NCBI RefSeq assembly: GCF_016907835.1
Contig: NZ_JAFBCT010000001.1
Span: forward strand, 744,001-808,000
Source: Agromyces cerinus
GTDB taxonomy: Bacteria; Actinomycetota; Actinomycetes; Actinomycetales; Microbacteriaceae
Length of the DNA: 64,000 bases
Reading direction: 5' to 3'
Position numbers and translations under genes: made by a program. This document shows, piece after piece, positions 27,120-36,207 of this stretch (its first letter is position 1; the number at the start of each line of letters is the position of its first letter). The notes under the pieces are model-generated. The model saw only the letters and a list, made by a program, of their open reading frames with translations, had not been told where the DNA came from and did not search any database.

Positions 27120-27947
27120 CTAGAGTTCTGCGACGATCTTGGCGAGCAGGCTCGAGATCACCGGTTCGGCCGTGCGACCGGCCTCGATGACCTCTTCGTG
27201 GCTCAGCGGAGTCGTCTGGATGCCCGCTGCGAGGTTCGTGATGAGCGACATGCCGAGCACCTCCATTCCGGCCTGGCGCGCGGCGATCGCCTCGAGTGCC
27301 GTCGACATGCCCACGATGTGGCCGCCGATGATCTTCGCCATCTGCACTTCGGCGGGCGTCTCGTAGTGCGGCCCGCGGAACTGGCAGTAGACGCCCTCGT
27401 CGAGCGTCGGGTCGATCGAGTGCGCGAGGTCGCGGAGCCGCTGCGAGTAGAGGTCGGTGAGGTCGATGAAGGTCGCGCCCTCGAGCGGCGAGTCGGCCGT
27501 GAGGTTGATGTGGTCGCTGATGAGCACGGGGGTGCCGGGCGTCCAGTGCTCCTTGATGCCGCCGGCGCCGTTCGTCAGGATCATCGTCGTCGCGCCCGTC
27601 GCTGCCGCGGTGCGCACGGAGTGCACGACGCGGCGCACGCCGTGGTCTTCGTAGTAGTGGGTGCGGGCGCCGATGACGAGGGCGCGCTTGCCGCTCGGCA
27701 GCAGCACCGAGCGCAGGGTGCCGACGTGGCCCTCGAGCGCGGGCTTGGAGAATCCGGGCACCTCGGTCGCGGCGATCGTGTGCGTCGTCTCGCCGATGAG
27801 CTCGGCGGCGCGGCCCCAGCCGCTGCCGAGGGTGAGGGCGACGTCGTGGCGCTCCACCCCGGTGAGTTCTGCGATGCGCTCGGCCGCGAGGGCGGCGATC
27901 GCGAACGGGTCGGCAGTGGGGTCGTCGAGCGGATTCTGAGCGTGCAT
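27120..27947 (-). CDS. deoD: Purine nucleoside phosphorylase (trimeric type)
   Basis: Phosphorolysis of inosine, guanosine and deoxy forms to base and (deoxy)ribose-1-phosphate (275 aa, the size of trimeric PNPs). LGSGWGRAAELI is the phosphate-binding loop; HYYEDHG and LTNGAGGIKEHWTPG and MSTALEAIAARQAGMEVLG are conserved blocks. Two adjacent ATGs exist; the second (27947) lies exactly 6 bases after a TAGAGT -10 box, so it is preferred for a leaderless message. It supplies sugar-1-phosphate to the mutase encoded next. Confidence 0.93.
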   Translation of the reverse strand: MHAQNPLDDPTADPFAIAALAAERIAELTGVERHDVALTLGSGWGRAAELIGETTHTIAATEVPGFSKPALEGHVGTLRSVLLPSGKRALVIGARTHYYEDHGVRRVVHSVRTAAATGATTMILTNGAGGIKEHWTPGTPVLISDHINLTADSPLEGATFIDLTDLYSQRLRDLAHSIDPTLDEGVYCQFRGPHYETPAEVQMAKIIGGHIVGMSTALEAIAARQAGMEVLGMSLITNLAAGIQTTPLSHEEVIEAGRTAEPVISSLLAKIVAEL

Positions 27948-27953
27948 CATCCC

Positions 27954-27959
27954 ACTCTA
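27954..27959 (-). promoter_or_regulatory. -10 box of deoD, leaderless arrangement
   Basis: TAGAGT on the minus strand, 6 bases before the second ATG of deoD. It faces the lpdA promoter across a short divergent gap. Confidence 0.5.
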
Positions 27960-28019
27960 ATGAGCGGCGGATGCGTCGGCGAGAGCGTGCTCGTTTGCTG
28001 GCCGGAGCGTGACAACTGG

Positions 28020-28025
28020 CAGAAT
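28020..28025 (+). promoter_or_regulatory. -10 box of lpdA, leaderless arrangement
   Basis: CAGAAT ends 6 bases before the ATG at 28032. No ribosome binding site lies between. Confidence 0.4.
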
Positions 28026-28031
28026 GTGAGC

Positions 28032-29462
28032 ATGGCCTATGAGTTCGAGCGCACCCAACGTATTGCCGTACTCGGAGGAGGGCCTGGAGGCTACGAGGCC
28101 GCACTCGCCGGCGCGCAGCTCGGGGCGGAGGTCACGCTCATCGAGCGCGCCGGTGTCGGCGGCGCGGCGGTGCTCACCGACGTGGTGCCGTCGAAGTCCC
28201 TCATCGCGACCGCAGAGGCCTCGAACGCCGTCAAGGAGGCCGCCGACCTCGGCGTGCAGTTCTTCGCGAAGGGCGACTCCGAGAAGGCCGTGAAGCCCAA
28301 CGTCGCGATCAACCTCGCCGCCGTGAACAAGCGGCTGCTCGGCCTCGCCGCCCAGCAGTCCGAAGACATGCGCGGCAACCTCATCGAGGCCGGCGTGCAC
28401 CTCGTGCAGGGCGAGGGGCGCCTCGATGGACCGAACGCGGTCATCGTCTCGACCGCGAAGGGCGGCACCGACTTCGATCGCATCGAGGCCGACACGCTCG
28501 TGATCTCGGTCGGCGCCTCGCCGCGGGTGCTCCCGACGGCGGTCCCCGACGGCGAGCGCATCCTCACGTGGACCCAGCTCTACCACCTGCAGGTCGTGCC
28601 CGAGCACCTCATCGTGGTCGGCTCCGGCGTCACCGGTGCCGAGTTCGCCTCGGCGTATCGGGCGCTCGGCGCGAAGGTCACGCTCATCTCGAGCCGCGAC
28701 CAGGTGCTTCCGGGTGAAGACGTCGACGCGGCATCCGTGATCGAGAAGGTCTTCAAACGCAACGGCATGAAGGTCATGAACAAGTCGCGCGCCGAGTCCG
28801 TCGTGCGCGACGGCGACAGCGTCGTCGCGACGTTGACCGACGGTCGCGAGGTGCGCGGCAGCCACTGCCTCATGGCGGTCGGCTCGGTGCCGAACACCCT
28901 CGACCTCGGCCTCGAAGACGCCGGCGTGCAGCTCTCCGAGAGCGGCCACATCCGCGTGAACCGGGTCGCGCGCACCTCGATGCCGAACATCTACGCGGCC
29001 GGCGACTGCACCACGTTCCTGCCGCTCGCCTCGGTCGCCTCGATGCAGGGCCGCACCGCGGTGTTCCACGCGATGGGCGACGTCGTGAACCCGCCCGAGC
29101 TGCGCAACGTCACCTCGAACATCTTCACGCAGCCCGAGATCGCCACGGTCGGCTGGACCGAGAAGGAGATCGAGGAGGGCGTCGTGCCCGGCGTCGTCTA
29201 CAAGCTGCCGCTGGCGTCGAACCCGCGCGCCAAGATGATGGGCATCCGCGACGGCTTCGTGAAGCTCTTCGCGTCGAGCGGTTCGGGTGCGATCATCGGC
29301 GGGGTCATCGTGGCCCCGAAGGCGTCCGAGCTCATCTTCCCGCTCGCGCTCGCCATCGAGCACCGGCTCACCGTCGACCAGTTCGCCGAGGCGTTCCCGG
29401 TCTATCCGTCGCTCAGCGGTTCATTGACGGATGCCGCGCGGGCCATGCACGTCGTACGCTGA
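28032..29462 (+). CDS. lpdA: LpdA-type flavoprotein disulfide reductase homolog, probable NAD(P)H quinone reductase
   Basis: Two-dinucleotide-binding flavoprotein (476 aa) of the lipoamide dehydrogenase superfamily. GGGPGGYEAALAGAQLGAEVTLIE binds FAD, VVGSGVTGAEFASAY binds NAD(P)H, and IYAAGDCT is the second FAD motif. The redox-active CxxxxC is absent: the segment reads GGAAVLTDVVPSKSLI, and the C-terminal His-Glu pair is replaced by YPSLSGS. It therefore cannot work as a lipoamide dehydrogenase. M. tuberculosis LpdA (Rv3303c), also defective at these sites and also near deoD, reduces quinones; a similar role is inferred. Confidence 0.88.
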   Translation: MAYEFERTQRIAVLGGGPGGYEAALAGAQLGAEVTLIERAGVGGAAVLTDVVPSKSLIATAEASNAVKEAADLGVQFFAKGDSEKAVKPNVAINLAAVNKRLLGLAAQQSEDMRGNLIEAGVHLVQGEGRLDGPNAVIVSTAKGGTDFDRIEADTLVISVGASPRVLPTAVPDGERILTWTQLYHLQVVPEHLIVVGSGVTGAEFASAYRALGAKVTLISSRDQVLPGEDVDAASVIEKVFKRNGMKVMNKSRAESVVRDGDSVVATLTDGREVRGSHCLMAVGSVPNTLDLGLEDAGVQLSESGHIRVNRVARTSMPNIYAAGDCTTFLPLASVASMQGRTAVFHAMGDVVNPPELRNVTSNIFTQPEIATVGWTEKEIEEGVVPGVVYKLPLASNPRAKMMGIRDGFVKLFASSGSGAIIGGVIVAPKASELIFPLALAIEHRLTVDQFAEAFPVYPSLSGSLTDAARAMHVVR

Positions 29463-29469
29463 GGTTGCA

Positions 29470-29487
29470 GCGCCGCGGGGGCGGCGC
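29470..29487 (+). terminator. Hairpin after lpdA
   Basis: Arms GCGCCGC and GCGGCGC around a GGGG loop, 7 bases after the lpdA stop and just before the next gene. Confidence 0.45.
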
Positions 29488-29507
29488 GCCGTTCTCTGGG
29501 GGTAACG

Positions 29508-31031
29508 ATGAACCTGCGAGTGAAATCGGTCGAATCGTCGATCGCCGATTCTCATGACGAGGAGCGGAGCCTGAAGCGCTCGCTCGGCACCTGGGACCTC
29601 GCCCTCATGGGCATCGCGGTCGCGGTCGGCGCCGGTATCTTCTCGGTCGGCGCGCAGGCCGCGGCGAACTTCGCCGGCCCGAGCGTCATCGTCTCGTTCG
29701 TGCTCGCCGCCGTCACGTGCGGGCTCGCGATCATGTGCTACGCGGAGTTCGCCTCGACCGTGCCGGTCGCCGGCAGCGCCTACACGTTCACCTACGCGAC
29801 GATGGGGGAGCTGCTCGCCTGGATCATCGGGTGGGACCTCATCCTCGAACTGTTCACCGCAGCGGCGGTGCTCGCGAAGTACTGGGGCGTCTACCTCGGC
29901 GAGGCGCTGCTCGCGTTCGGCCTCCCGTTCCCGTCGACGTTCCAGCTCGGCGGCATCGAGGTGAGCTGGCCCGCGTTCCTCATCGTGGCGGTGTTCACGG
30001 TGCTCCTCGTCGCCGGCACGAAGCTCACGGCGCGCGTCGGCGCGGTGTTCACGATCATCAAGGTCGCGATCGTGCTCTTCGTGATCGTGGTCGGGTTCTT
30101 CTTCGTCAAGGCGGCGAACTTCACGCCGTTCATCCCCGAGTCGGTGCCCACCGAGGGCGGCGCGACGGATGTCTGGACGCAGTCGCTGTTCTCGTGGATG
30201 ACGGGCGCCGCACCCGCGCAGTACGGCGTCTTCGGCATGCTCTCGGCGGCCGCGCTCGTGTTCTTCGCGTTCATCGGCTTCGACGTCGTCGCCACGAGTG
30301 CCGAAGAGGTGCGCGACCCGCAGAAGCGGCTGCCGCGCGGCATCTTCATCGGACTCGGCATCGTGACGCTGCTCTACGTGCTCGTGTCGATCGTCATGAC
30401 CGGCATGGTCTCGTACACCGAACTCGCCGCTGAAGAGACGCCCTCGCTCGCGACCGCCTTCCGGCTCGTGGGGCAGGACTGGGCGTCGGCCGTGATCTCG
30501 CTCGGCGCACTCGCCGGACTCACGACGGTGATCATGATCATCCTCCTCGGACTCTCGCGCATCGTCTTCGCGCTCAGCCGCGACGGGCTGCTGCCGCGCT
30601 GGCTGTCGAAGACCACCGAGCACACGAAGACGCCCGCCCGCATCCAGATCATCGCGGGCACCGTGGTGGCGTTCGTCGCCGCGTTCACCGATGTCGGACT
30701 CCTCGAGGAGATGATCAACATCGGCACGCTCTCGGCCTTCGTGCTCGTGAGCATCGGCGTCGTGGTGCTCCGCCGCACCCGCCCCGACCTGCAGCGCGGG
30801 TTCCGCGTGCCGTGGTCGCCCGTGCTGCCGATCCTCTCGGCGGCGCTTTGCGTCTGGCTCATGTTCAACCTGACGACGCTGACGTGGGTGCGATTCCTCG
30901 TCTGGCTCGCCATCGGGATCGTCATCTACCTGCTGTACGGCCGTCGTCGCTCACGGCTCGGACTCGAGCTGCGGGTGAGCGAGGTCGAGCTGCCCACTGC
31001 GCAGGGCGCAGAGCCTCCGCAGGGTTCCTGA
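29508..31031 (+). CDS. APC-family amino acid/amine permease
   Basis: Integral membrane secondary transporter (507 aa) with 12 or more hydrophobic segments, resembling the cationic amino acid transporter (YfnA/CAT) branch. The N-terminal ERSLKRSLGTWDLALMGIAVAVGAGIFSVG is the typical APC helix 1 with its glycine-rich unwound stretch. FIGFDVVATSAEEVRDPQKRLPRGI is the helix 6-7 signature. GGGGG precedes the ATG at 29508. Two amine oxidase genes follow in the same direction, so an amine or amino acid substrate is plausible. Confidence 0.88.
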   Translation: MNLRVKSVESSIADSHDEERSLKRSLGTWDLALMGIAVAVGAGIFSVGAQAAANFAGPSVIVSFVLAAVTCGLAIMCYAEFASTVPVAGSAYTFTYATMGELLAWIIGWDLILELFTAAAVLAKYWGVYLGEALLAFGLPFPSTFQLGGIEVSWPAFLIVAVFTVLLVAGTKLTARVGAVFTIIKVAIVLFVIVVGFFFVKAANFTPFIPESVPTEGGATDVWTQSLFSWMTGAAPAQYGVFGMLSAAALVFFAFIGFDVVATSAEEVRDPQKRLPRGIFIGLGIVTLLYVLVSIVMTGMVSYTELAAEETPSLATAFRLVGQDWASAVISLGALAGLTTVIMIILLGLSRIVFALSRDGLLPRWLSKTTEHTKTPARIQIIAGTVVAFVAAFTDVGLLEEMINIGTLSAFVLVSIGVVVLRRTRPDLQRGFRVPWSPVLPILSAALCVWLMFNLTTLTWVRFLVWLAIGIVIYLLYGRRRSRLGLELRVSEVELPTAQGAEPPQGS

Positions 31032-31117
31032 CGAGGCAGGGCTCGACGCAGGAGGTCGCCCCCTCGGGCGAGCGACGTACGCTCGGCGGTCTCGTCCGAG
31101 CGCCTTCGCGCCCAGGA

Positions 31118-31144
31118 CGCAACGATGTTGTCAACATCGTTGCG
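31118..31144. promoter_or_regulatory. 27-bp perfect palindrome upstream of the amine oxidases
   Basis: Two 13-base arms starting CGCAACGATGTTG meet around a single central T with no mismatch. It overlaps a possible -35 element (TTGCGC at 31140) of the promoter with TACTGT at 31164-31169. This is the layout of an operator for a dimeric repressor. No regulator gene is adjacent. A terminator role for the permease gene is less likely because the dyad has no loop. Confidence 0.6.
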
Positions 31145-31163
31145 CGAGAGTCGTCGTCCGCGG

Positions 31164-31169
31164 TACTGT
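31164..31169 (+). promoter_or_regulatory. -10 box of the amine oxidase unit
   Basis: TACTGT, 18 bases after TTGCGC. The transcript would carry a leader of about 80 bases ending in AGGAGG before the ATG at 31255. Confidence 0.4.
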
Positions 31170-31254
31170 CCGATTGCAGCATCCGTTCGCCGGCCGGTAC
31201 CGCACATCGAGAGCGCTGACGGCCACCTCAGACAACGACGTTCCAGGAGGCACG

Positions 31255-32682
31255 ATGTACGACGACGAATCGACCCCGACCGCGAGCAGGGCGGGAGCGC
31301 TCACGCGTCGCACCCTCCTCGGCGTCGGCGCCGCCGGCGCCGCCGGCGTGCTGCTCACCGCGGGCGCGCGCCCCGGCGCCGCCGTGCCGGCCTCCTACAA
31401 CCGCATGTGGGACACGATCGTGATCGGGGCCGGAGCCTCGGGCCTCGGCGCCGCTCGCGTGATCGCCGACGCCGGCAAGCGCGTGCTCGTGCTCGAGGCA
31501 CGTGATCGCATCGGCGGTCGCATGTGGACCGACCGCACGTCGATGGGCATCCCGATCGAGCGCGGCGCGGAGCTCGTGCACGGCACCACGGTCTCGACGT
31601 GGGGGTTGATCGACCAGCTCGGCCTCGCCACGCACCGGCAGACCGAGATCCACTCCCGGCTGACGCCCGAGACTCCGTGGACGAACGCGTTCGACTTCGA
31701 ATCCCTGCATTTCCCGCTCGGCGCTCCCTCGTACCCGAACGGGCTGCCCGACCCGGTCGACGGCGAGACCGCCCTGGCCTGGCTCGAACGCGTCGGCATC
31801 CCGCCCGAGAACTACTCGACGGCGCTCGCGGCGATCGAAGTGGACTCCGAGCAGTTCGACGTGCTTCCGGCGTGGTTCGTCGTCGACACCGTGGTCGCGG
31901 GCCTCGAGACGCAGGATCTCTCGGGGCCGATGCCGCCCGAGGAGTACGGCGACTACCGGGTGATCGGCGGCTACAACCAGGTGCTGCAGCCGCTCGTCGC
32001 CGGCCTTCCGCTGGTGCACGGCGCGCGGGTGCACACAGTCGAGCATCGGGCCGGCCGGGTCGACGTGCACTCGAGTGCCGGCTCGTTCAAGGCCAAGACA
32101 CTCGTGGTCGCGCTGCCCGGCGGCGTGCTGAAGCACGGCGACATCACCTTCGATCCGCCACTGCCCGCCGACAAGCGCGACGGGTTCCAGGAGATCGAGT
32201 ACCTGCCGGTCTTCAAGGGCATCCTCGAGTTCGCTCATCCGGTGCTGCCCGAGGACCACCCGCTGCCGCGGGCGTGGGACATCATGACGACGTTCTCGAA
32301 GAACCCGCCGAGCCTCTGGAACGGATCCGTCGGCACCCCCGGCTACGGCGGCGAGGTCATCGTCGCGTGGATGACCGGGGGCAAGGCCCAGGACCTGCTC
32401 GACCTGCCCGAGGCGGAACGGTTCCAGGCGGCGCTCGACAACATCCGCACCGCTGTCGGCGACCAGGGCCTCCAGTACGTCAAAGCCTCGACCTACGACT
32501 GGTCGAAGGACGAGTTCGCCAGGGGCGCCTATCCCGGCCCCTTCTCACGCCGCAGCGGCCTGAACGCCCCGATCGACGGCACGATCTTCTGGGCGGGCAT
32601 GGTGACCAGCACCATCCACTCGTCGCGGAACTCCGGCGTGACGGCAGCGAACGCGACCCTCGCCGCGCTGGCGCTGCGCTGA
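31255..32682 (+). CDS. Tat-signal flavin amine oxidase (first of a tandem pair)
   Basis: FAD-dependent monoamine oxidase family protein (475 aa), predicted to be exported folded. LTRRTLLGVGAAGAAG near residue 18 is a twin-arginine signal. GAGASGLGAARVI and EARDRIGGRMWTD bind FAD; the C terminus has GTIFWAGMVTSTIH, the second FAD motif. AGGAGG lies 4 bases before the ATG at 31255, chosen over 31174. Substrate unknown. It follows an APC permease and precedes a close paralog. Confidence 0.88.
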   Translation: MYDDESTPTASRAGALTRRTLLGVGAAGAAGVLLTAGARPGAAVPASYNRMWDTIVIGAGASGLGAARVIADAGKRVLVLEARDRIGGRMWTDRTSMGIPIERGAELVHGTTVSTWGLIDQLGLATHRQTEIHSRLTPETPWTNAFDFESLHFPLGAPSYPNGLPDPVDGETALAWLERVGIPPENYSTALAAIEVDSEQFDVLPAWFVVDTVVAGLETQDLSGPMPPEEYGDYRVIGGYNQVLQPLVAGLPLVHGARVHTVEHRAGRVDVHSSAGSFKAKTLVVALPGGVLKHGDITFDPPLPADKRDGFQEIEYLPVFKGILEFAHPVLPEDHPLPRAWDIMTTFSKNPPSLWNGSVGTPGYGGEVIVAWMTGGKAQDLLDLPEAERFQAALDNIRTAVGDQGLQYVKASTYDWSKDEFARGAYPGPFSRRSGLNAPIDGTIFWAGMVTSTIHSSRNSGVTAANATLAALALR

Positions 32683-32695
32683 GCACCACTCCGTC

Positions 32696-32730
32696 GTGCG
32701 GCGCGATCGACCCGAACGGTCGCGCCGTAC
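32696..32730 (+). terminator. Terminator between the tandem amine oxidase genes
   Basis: Fourteen-base arms (GTGCGGCGCGATCG and CGGTCGCGCCGTAC) pair completely if two G-U pairs are allowed, around a 7-base loop. It begins 14 bases after the stop of the first oxidase gene. Confidence 0.6.
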
Positions 32731-32775
32731 GACGGGTCCGGCGGGGCGCCGTGCCGACCCGCCGGCGCCGCTCCA

Positions 32776-32850
32776 CCGACCGATCCGTCTCTCCGTCGAC
32801 CGATCGACTGCACCACTGCACCACTGACCGATCCGCTGCACCACGCACCA
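32776..32850. repeat. Short degenerate repeats between the two amine oxidase genes
   Basis: Repeated GACCGATC and CTGCACCA words fill this stretch of the intergenic gap. They look like slippage products left near a gene duplication; no coding content. Confidence 0.5.
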
Positions 32851-32873
32851 CGACGATTCAGGAGGCAGTACCG

Positions 32874-34310
32874 ATGCTCGACCATGAAACGAACCGTGCC
32901 ACGAGCCGGACTCGAGGCAGCGGCATCCTGACCAGGCGAAGCCTGCTCGCAGCAGGTGCCGTCAGCGCGGCGGGACTCCTGCTCACCGCCGGCGCGAAGC
33001 CGACGCCCGGCGACTGGCAGACCCGCACCTGGGATGCGATCGTGATCGGCGCCGGAGCCGCCGGCCTCGGGGCCGCGAGAACCCTCGCCGACGCCGGTCG
33101 GAGCGTGCTCGTGCTCGAGGCGCGGGGTCGCATCGGCGGGCGCATGTGGACCGACCGCACCTCGATGTCGATCCCCATCGAGCGCGGTGCCGAGCTCGTG
33201 CACGGCAGCACCGTCTCGACGTGGGGGCTGATCGACCAGCTCGGGCTGGCGACGCACCGGCAGACGAAACTGTTCGGCAGGCTTCGGCCCGAGACGCCGT
33301 GGATCGACGGGTTCCACTACGAATCGTGGCACTTCCCGCTCGGTGCGCCCCCGTATCCCAACGGCCTGCCGGCGCCGACGGCCGACGAGACCGCGTTGCA
33401 CTGGCTGCAGCGAGTGGGCATCACGCCCGACAACTACCCGATCATGCTCGCCGCGATCGAGGTGGACGCGGAGCAGTTCGACGTGCTGCCGGCCAAGGAA
33501 GCCGCCAAGACGATCGAGACGGCGCTCAAGTACCAGGGTCGCACCGGCCCGATGCCGCCCGAGGAGTACGGCGACTACCGGGTCATCGGCGGCTACGACC
33601 AGGTGCTCCAGCCGCTCGTCGCAGGCCTCCCGCTCGTGCTGAACGCGCCCGTGCACACCGTCGAACACGGGCCGGGCCATGTCGAGGTGCACACGAGCCG
33701 AGGCACGTACTCGGCGAAGGCCCTCGTCGTCGCGCTGCCGGGCGGCGTGCTGAAGCACGGCGACGTGGTCTTCAACCCGCCACTGCCTCCAGAGAAGAGC
33801 AACGGCTTCCAGGCGATCAGCTACCTGCCCGTGTTCAAGGGCATCCTGGAGTTCGCACACCCCGTGCTCCCCGTCGGGCATCCGGTGCCGCGCGGGTGGG
33901 ACATCCTCACGACGTTCTCGAAGAACCCGCCGAGCAACTGGAGCGCCTCGGCAGGCACGCCCGGCTTCGCCGGCGAGATCATCGTGTCGTGGATGACCGG
34001 CGGCAAGGCGCAGGAGCTGCTCGACCTGCCCGAGTCGCAGCGCTTCGCCGCTGCACTCGACAACCTCCGCACGGCGGCCGGTGACCAGGGGCTGCAGTAC
34101 ACGAAGTCGTCGACCTACGACTGGTCGAAGGACCAGTTCGCACGGGGTGCGTACCCCGGACCGTTCTCGCGCTGGAACGCCAACGGCCTCTATTCGCCGA
34201 TCAACGACACGATCTTCTGGGCCGGCATGGTCACCAGCACGATCGACTGGTCGCGTGACACCGGCATCAGCGCCGCGAACGCGACACTCGCCGCGCTGGC
34301 GGCGCGCTGA
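32874..34310 (+). CDS. Tat-signal flavin amine oxidase (second of a tandem pair)
   Basis: Paralog of the preceding gene (478 aa) with the same organisation. The twin-arginine signal is ILTRRSLLAAGAVSAAG. FAD motifs are GAGAAGLGAARTL and EARGRIGGRMWTD, with DTIFWAGMVTSTIDWSRDTG at the C terminus. Long stretches are identical, such as MPPEEYGDYRVIGGY and LPGGVLKHGD. The region ILAAIEVDAEQFDVLPAKEAAKTIETAL differs from WFVVDTVVAGLETQ in the first copy, a place where substrate preference may have diverged. GGAGG lies 8 bases before the ATG. Confidence 0.88.
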   Translation: MLDHETNRATSRTRGSGILTRRSLLAAGAVSAAGLLLTAGAKPTPGDWQTRTWDAIVIGAGAAGLGAARTLADAGRSVLVLEARGRIGGRMWTDRTSMSIPIERGAELVHGSTVSTWGLIDQLGLATHRQTKLFGRLRPETPWIDGFHYESWHFPLGAPPYPNGLPAPTADETALHWLQRVGITPDNYPIMLAAIEVDAEQFDVLPAKEAAKTIETALKYQGRTGPMPPEEYGDYRVIGGYDQVLQPLVAGLPLVLNAPVHTVEHGPGHVEVHTSRGTYSAKALVVALPGGVLKHGDVVFNPPLPPEKSNGFQAISYLPVFKGILEFAHPVLPVGHPVPRGWDILTTFSKNPPSNWSASAGTPGFAGEIIVSWMTGGKAQELLDLPESQRFAAALDNLRTAAGDQGLQYTKSSTYDWSKDQFARGAYPGPFSRWNANGLYSPINDTIFWAGMVTSTIDWSRDTGISAANATLAALAAR

Positions 34311-34330
34311 CCGAGCGGCGAGCGAGCATC

Positions 34331-34362
34331 GCCGTGCGGCGCCTGATCGGGCGCCGCACGGC
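34331..34362. terminator. Terminator between convergent amine oxidase and accA3
   Basis: Perfect 13-bp arms GCCGTGCGGCGCC and GGCGCCGCACGGC around a 6-base loop, 20 bases after the oxidase stop and 31 bases beyond the accA3 stop. It could serve both strands. Confidence 0.75.
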
Positions 34363-34393
34363 GGTTCACGTGCGGTGGGGGTGAGGGGCCGGG

Positions 34394-36166
34394 CTACGCG
34401 TCGACGATCGCGAGCAGCAGGTGCCCGCTCGAGACGGTGGCGCCGGCCTCGGCGTTGACCGTGCCGATGACGCCGTCCTTGTGGGCGAGGATCGGCTGCT
34501 CCATCTTCATGGCCTCGAGTACGAGCACGAGGTCGCCCTTGACGACCTTGTCGCCCTCGGCGACGGCGACCTTCACGATGGTCGCCTGCATGGGCGCCTT
34601 CACGGCGTCGCCCGTGCCGGTGTCGACGGCGTGCGATGCGGCGCGGCGACGAGGCGCGGCACCGGCGGTGCTGGAAGCGGATGACCCGCCGCCGACGATG
34701 CGCTTCGGCAGCGTGACCTCGACCCGACGACCCGCGACCTCGACGACGACGCTCATGCGCTCAGCGGGGCCCGCATTGTCGGCGAGTTCGCCCGACCACG
34801 GCTCGAGCCGGTTGTCGTACTCGGTCTCGATCCAGCGCGTGTAGATCGAGAACGGCTCGTCGCCGGCCGGCGCGAAGGCCGGGTTGTTCACGATGTCGCG
34901 GTGGAAGGGGAGCACGGTCGGCAGGCCCGCCACCTCGAACTCGTCGAGGGCCCGGCGGGCGCGCTCGAGCGCGTCCTTGCGGTCGCGGCCGGTGACGATG
35001 AGCTTGGCGAGGAGCGAGTCGAACGCCCCCGAGATCTCGTCGCCCGAGGTGACGCCGGAGTCGATGCGGATGCCGGGGCCGCCCGGGAAGCGGAGCTGGT
35101 GCACCGGGCCCGGCGCGGGCAGGAAGCCGCGGCCCGGGTCTTCGCCGTTGATGCGGAACTCGATCGAGTGCCCGGTCGTGACCGGGTCGGCGTAATCGAG
35201 CACGCCGCCCTCGGCGAGGCGGAACTGCTCGCGCACGAGGTCGATGCCGGTGATCTCCTCGGAGACCGGGTGCTCGACCTGGAGACGGGTGTTGACCTCG
35301 AGGAACGAGACCGTGCCGTCCTGGCCGATGAGGAACTCGCAGGTGCCGGCGCCGACGTAGCCCACCTCGCGGAGGATCGCCTTCGAGGACTCGTAGAGCT
35401 GAGCGGTCTGCTCGTCGGTGAGGAAGGGCGCGGGGGCCTCCTCGACGAGCTTCTGGTGACGGCGCTGCAGCGAGCAGTCGCGGGTCGAGACGACGACGAC
35501 GTTGCCGTGCGCGTCTGCGAGGCACTGGGTCTCGACGTGGCGCGGCTTGTCGAGGTACTTCTCGACGAAGCATTCGCCGCGGCCGAACGCGGCGACGGCC
35601 TCGCGGGTCGCCGACTCGAAGAGCTCGGGCACCTCTTCGCGGGTGCGGGCGACCTTGAGGCCGCGGCCGCCGCCGCCGAAGGCGGCCTTGATCGCGACGG
35701 GCAGGCCGTGCACGTCGACGAAGTCGAGCACCTCCGAGGCATCCGCCACGGGGTTGAGCGTTCCGGGCGCGAGCGGTGCGCCGACCTTCTCTGCGACGTG
35801 GCGAGCGGAGACCTTGTCTCCGAGTCGCTCGATCGCCTCGGGCGAGGGGCCGATCCAGATGAGGCCGGCGTCGATCACGGCGCGGGCGAAGTCGGGGTTC
35901 TCGGCGAGGAAGCCGTAGCCGGGGTGCACGGCGTCGGCGCCGGAGCGGCGGGCGACCGAGAGGATCTTGTCGATCACGAGGTAGGTGTCTGCGCTCGTGG
36001 TGCCGTCGAGGGCGTACGCCTCGTCGGCGAGCTTCACGTGCCGCGCGTCGCGGTCTTGGTCGGCGTAGACGGCGACGGAACCGAGACCGGCGTCACGGGC
36101 GGCCCGGATGACGCGGACGGCGATCTCGCCACGGTTGGCGATGAGGACCTTGGAGATGCGCGGCAT
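34394..36166 (-). CDS. accA3: Acyl-CoA carboxylase alpha subunit (biotin carboxylase plus biotin carrier domain)
   Basis: Carries out ATP-dependent carboxylation of its own biotin, then hands the carboxyl group to the AccD-type beta subunit to make malonyl- or methylmalonyl-CoA (590 aa). [25 protein letters not shown] starts the biotin carboxylase domain; [13 protein letters not shown] is the ATP-grasp glycine loop. EAMKMEQ near the C terminus holds the biotinylated Lys554. The open frame runs upstream to 36508, but the ATG at 36166 begins the conserved domain and has a -10 box 8 bases before it. Partner genes (accE, accD) and the biotin ligase lie at 41.5-44.5 kb. Confidence 0.96.
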   Translation of the reverse strand: MPRISKVLIANRGEIAVRVIRAARDAGLGSVAVYADQDRDARHVKLADEAYALDGTTSADTYLVIDKILSVARRSGADAVHPGYGFLAENPDFARAVIDAGLIWIGPSPEAIERLGDKVSARHVAEKVGAPLAPGTLNPVADASEVLDFVDVHGLPVAIKAAFGGGGRGLKVARTREEVPELFESATREAVAAFGRGECFVEKYLDKPRHVETQCLADAHGNVVVVSTRDCSLQRRHQKLVEEAPAPFLTDEQTAQLYESSKAILREVGYVGAGTCEFLIGQDGTVSFLEVNTRLQVEHPVSEEITGIDLVREQFRLAEGGVLDYADPVTTGHSIEFRINGEDPGRGFLPAPGPVHQLRFPGGPGIRIDSGVTSGDEISGAFDSLLAKLIVTGRDRKDALERARRALDEFEVAGLPTVLPFHRDIVNNPAFAPAGDEPFSIYTRWIETEYDNRLEPWSGELADNAGPAERMSVVVEVAGRRVEVTLPKRIVGGGSSASSTAGAAPRRRAASHAVDTGTGDAVKAPMQATIVKVAVAEGDKVVKGDLVLVLEAMKMEQPILAHKDGVIGTVNAEAGATVSSGHLLLAIVDA

Positions 36167-36174
36167 AATGCTCA

Positions 36175-36180
36175 AGCCTA
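36175..36180 (-). promoter_or_regulatory. -10 box of accA3
   Basis: TAGGCT on the minus strand, 8 bases before the accA3 ATG, indicating a leaderless or nearly leaderless transcript. Confidence 0.45.
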
Positions 36181-36207
36181 TTGGGCGCGCCGGTCGACTC
36201 TTTGGGT

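Noticed and set aside
32776..32850. Possible CRISPR-like or phage repeat
   Set aside because: Units are short, irregular and without spacers; better described as degenerate simple repeats.
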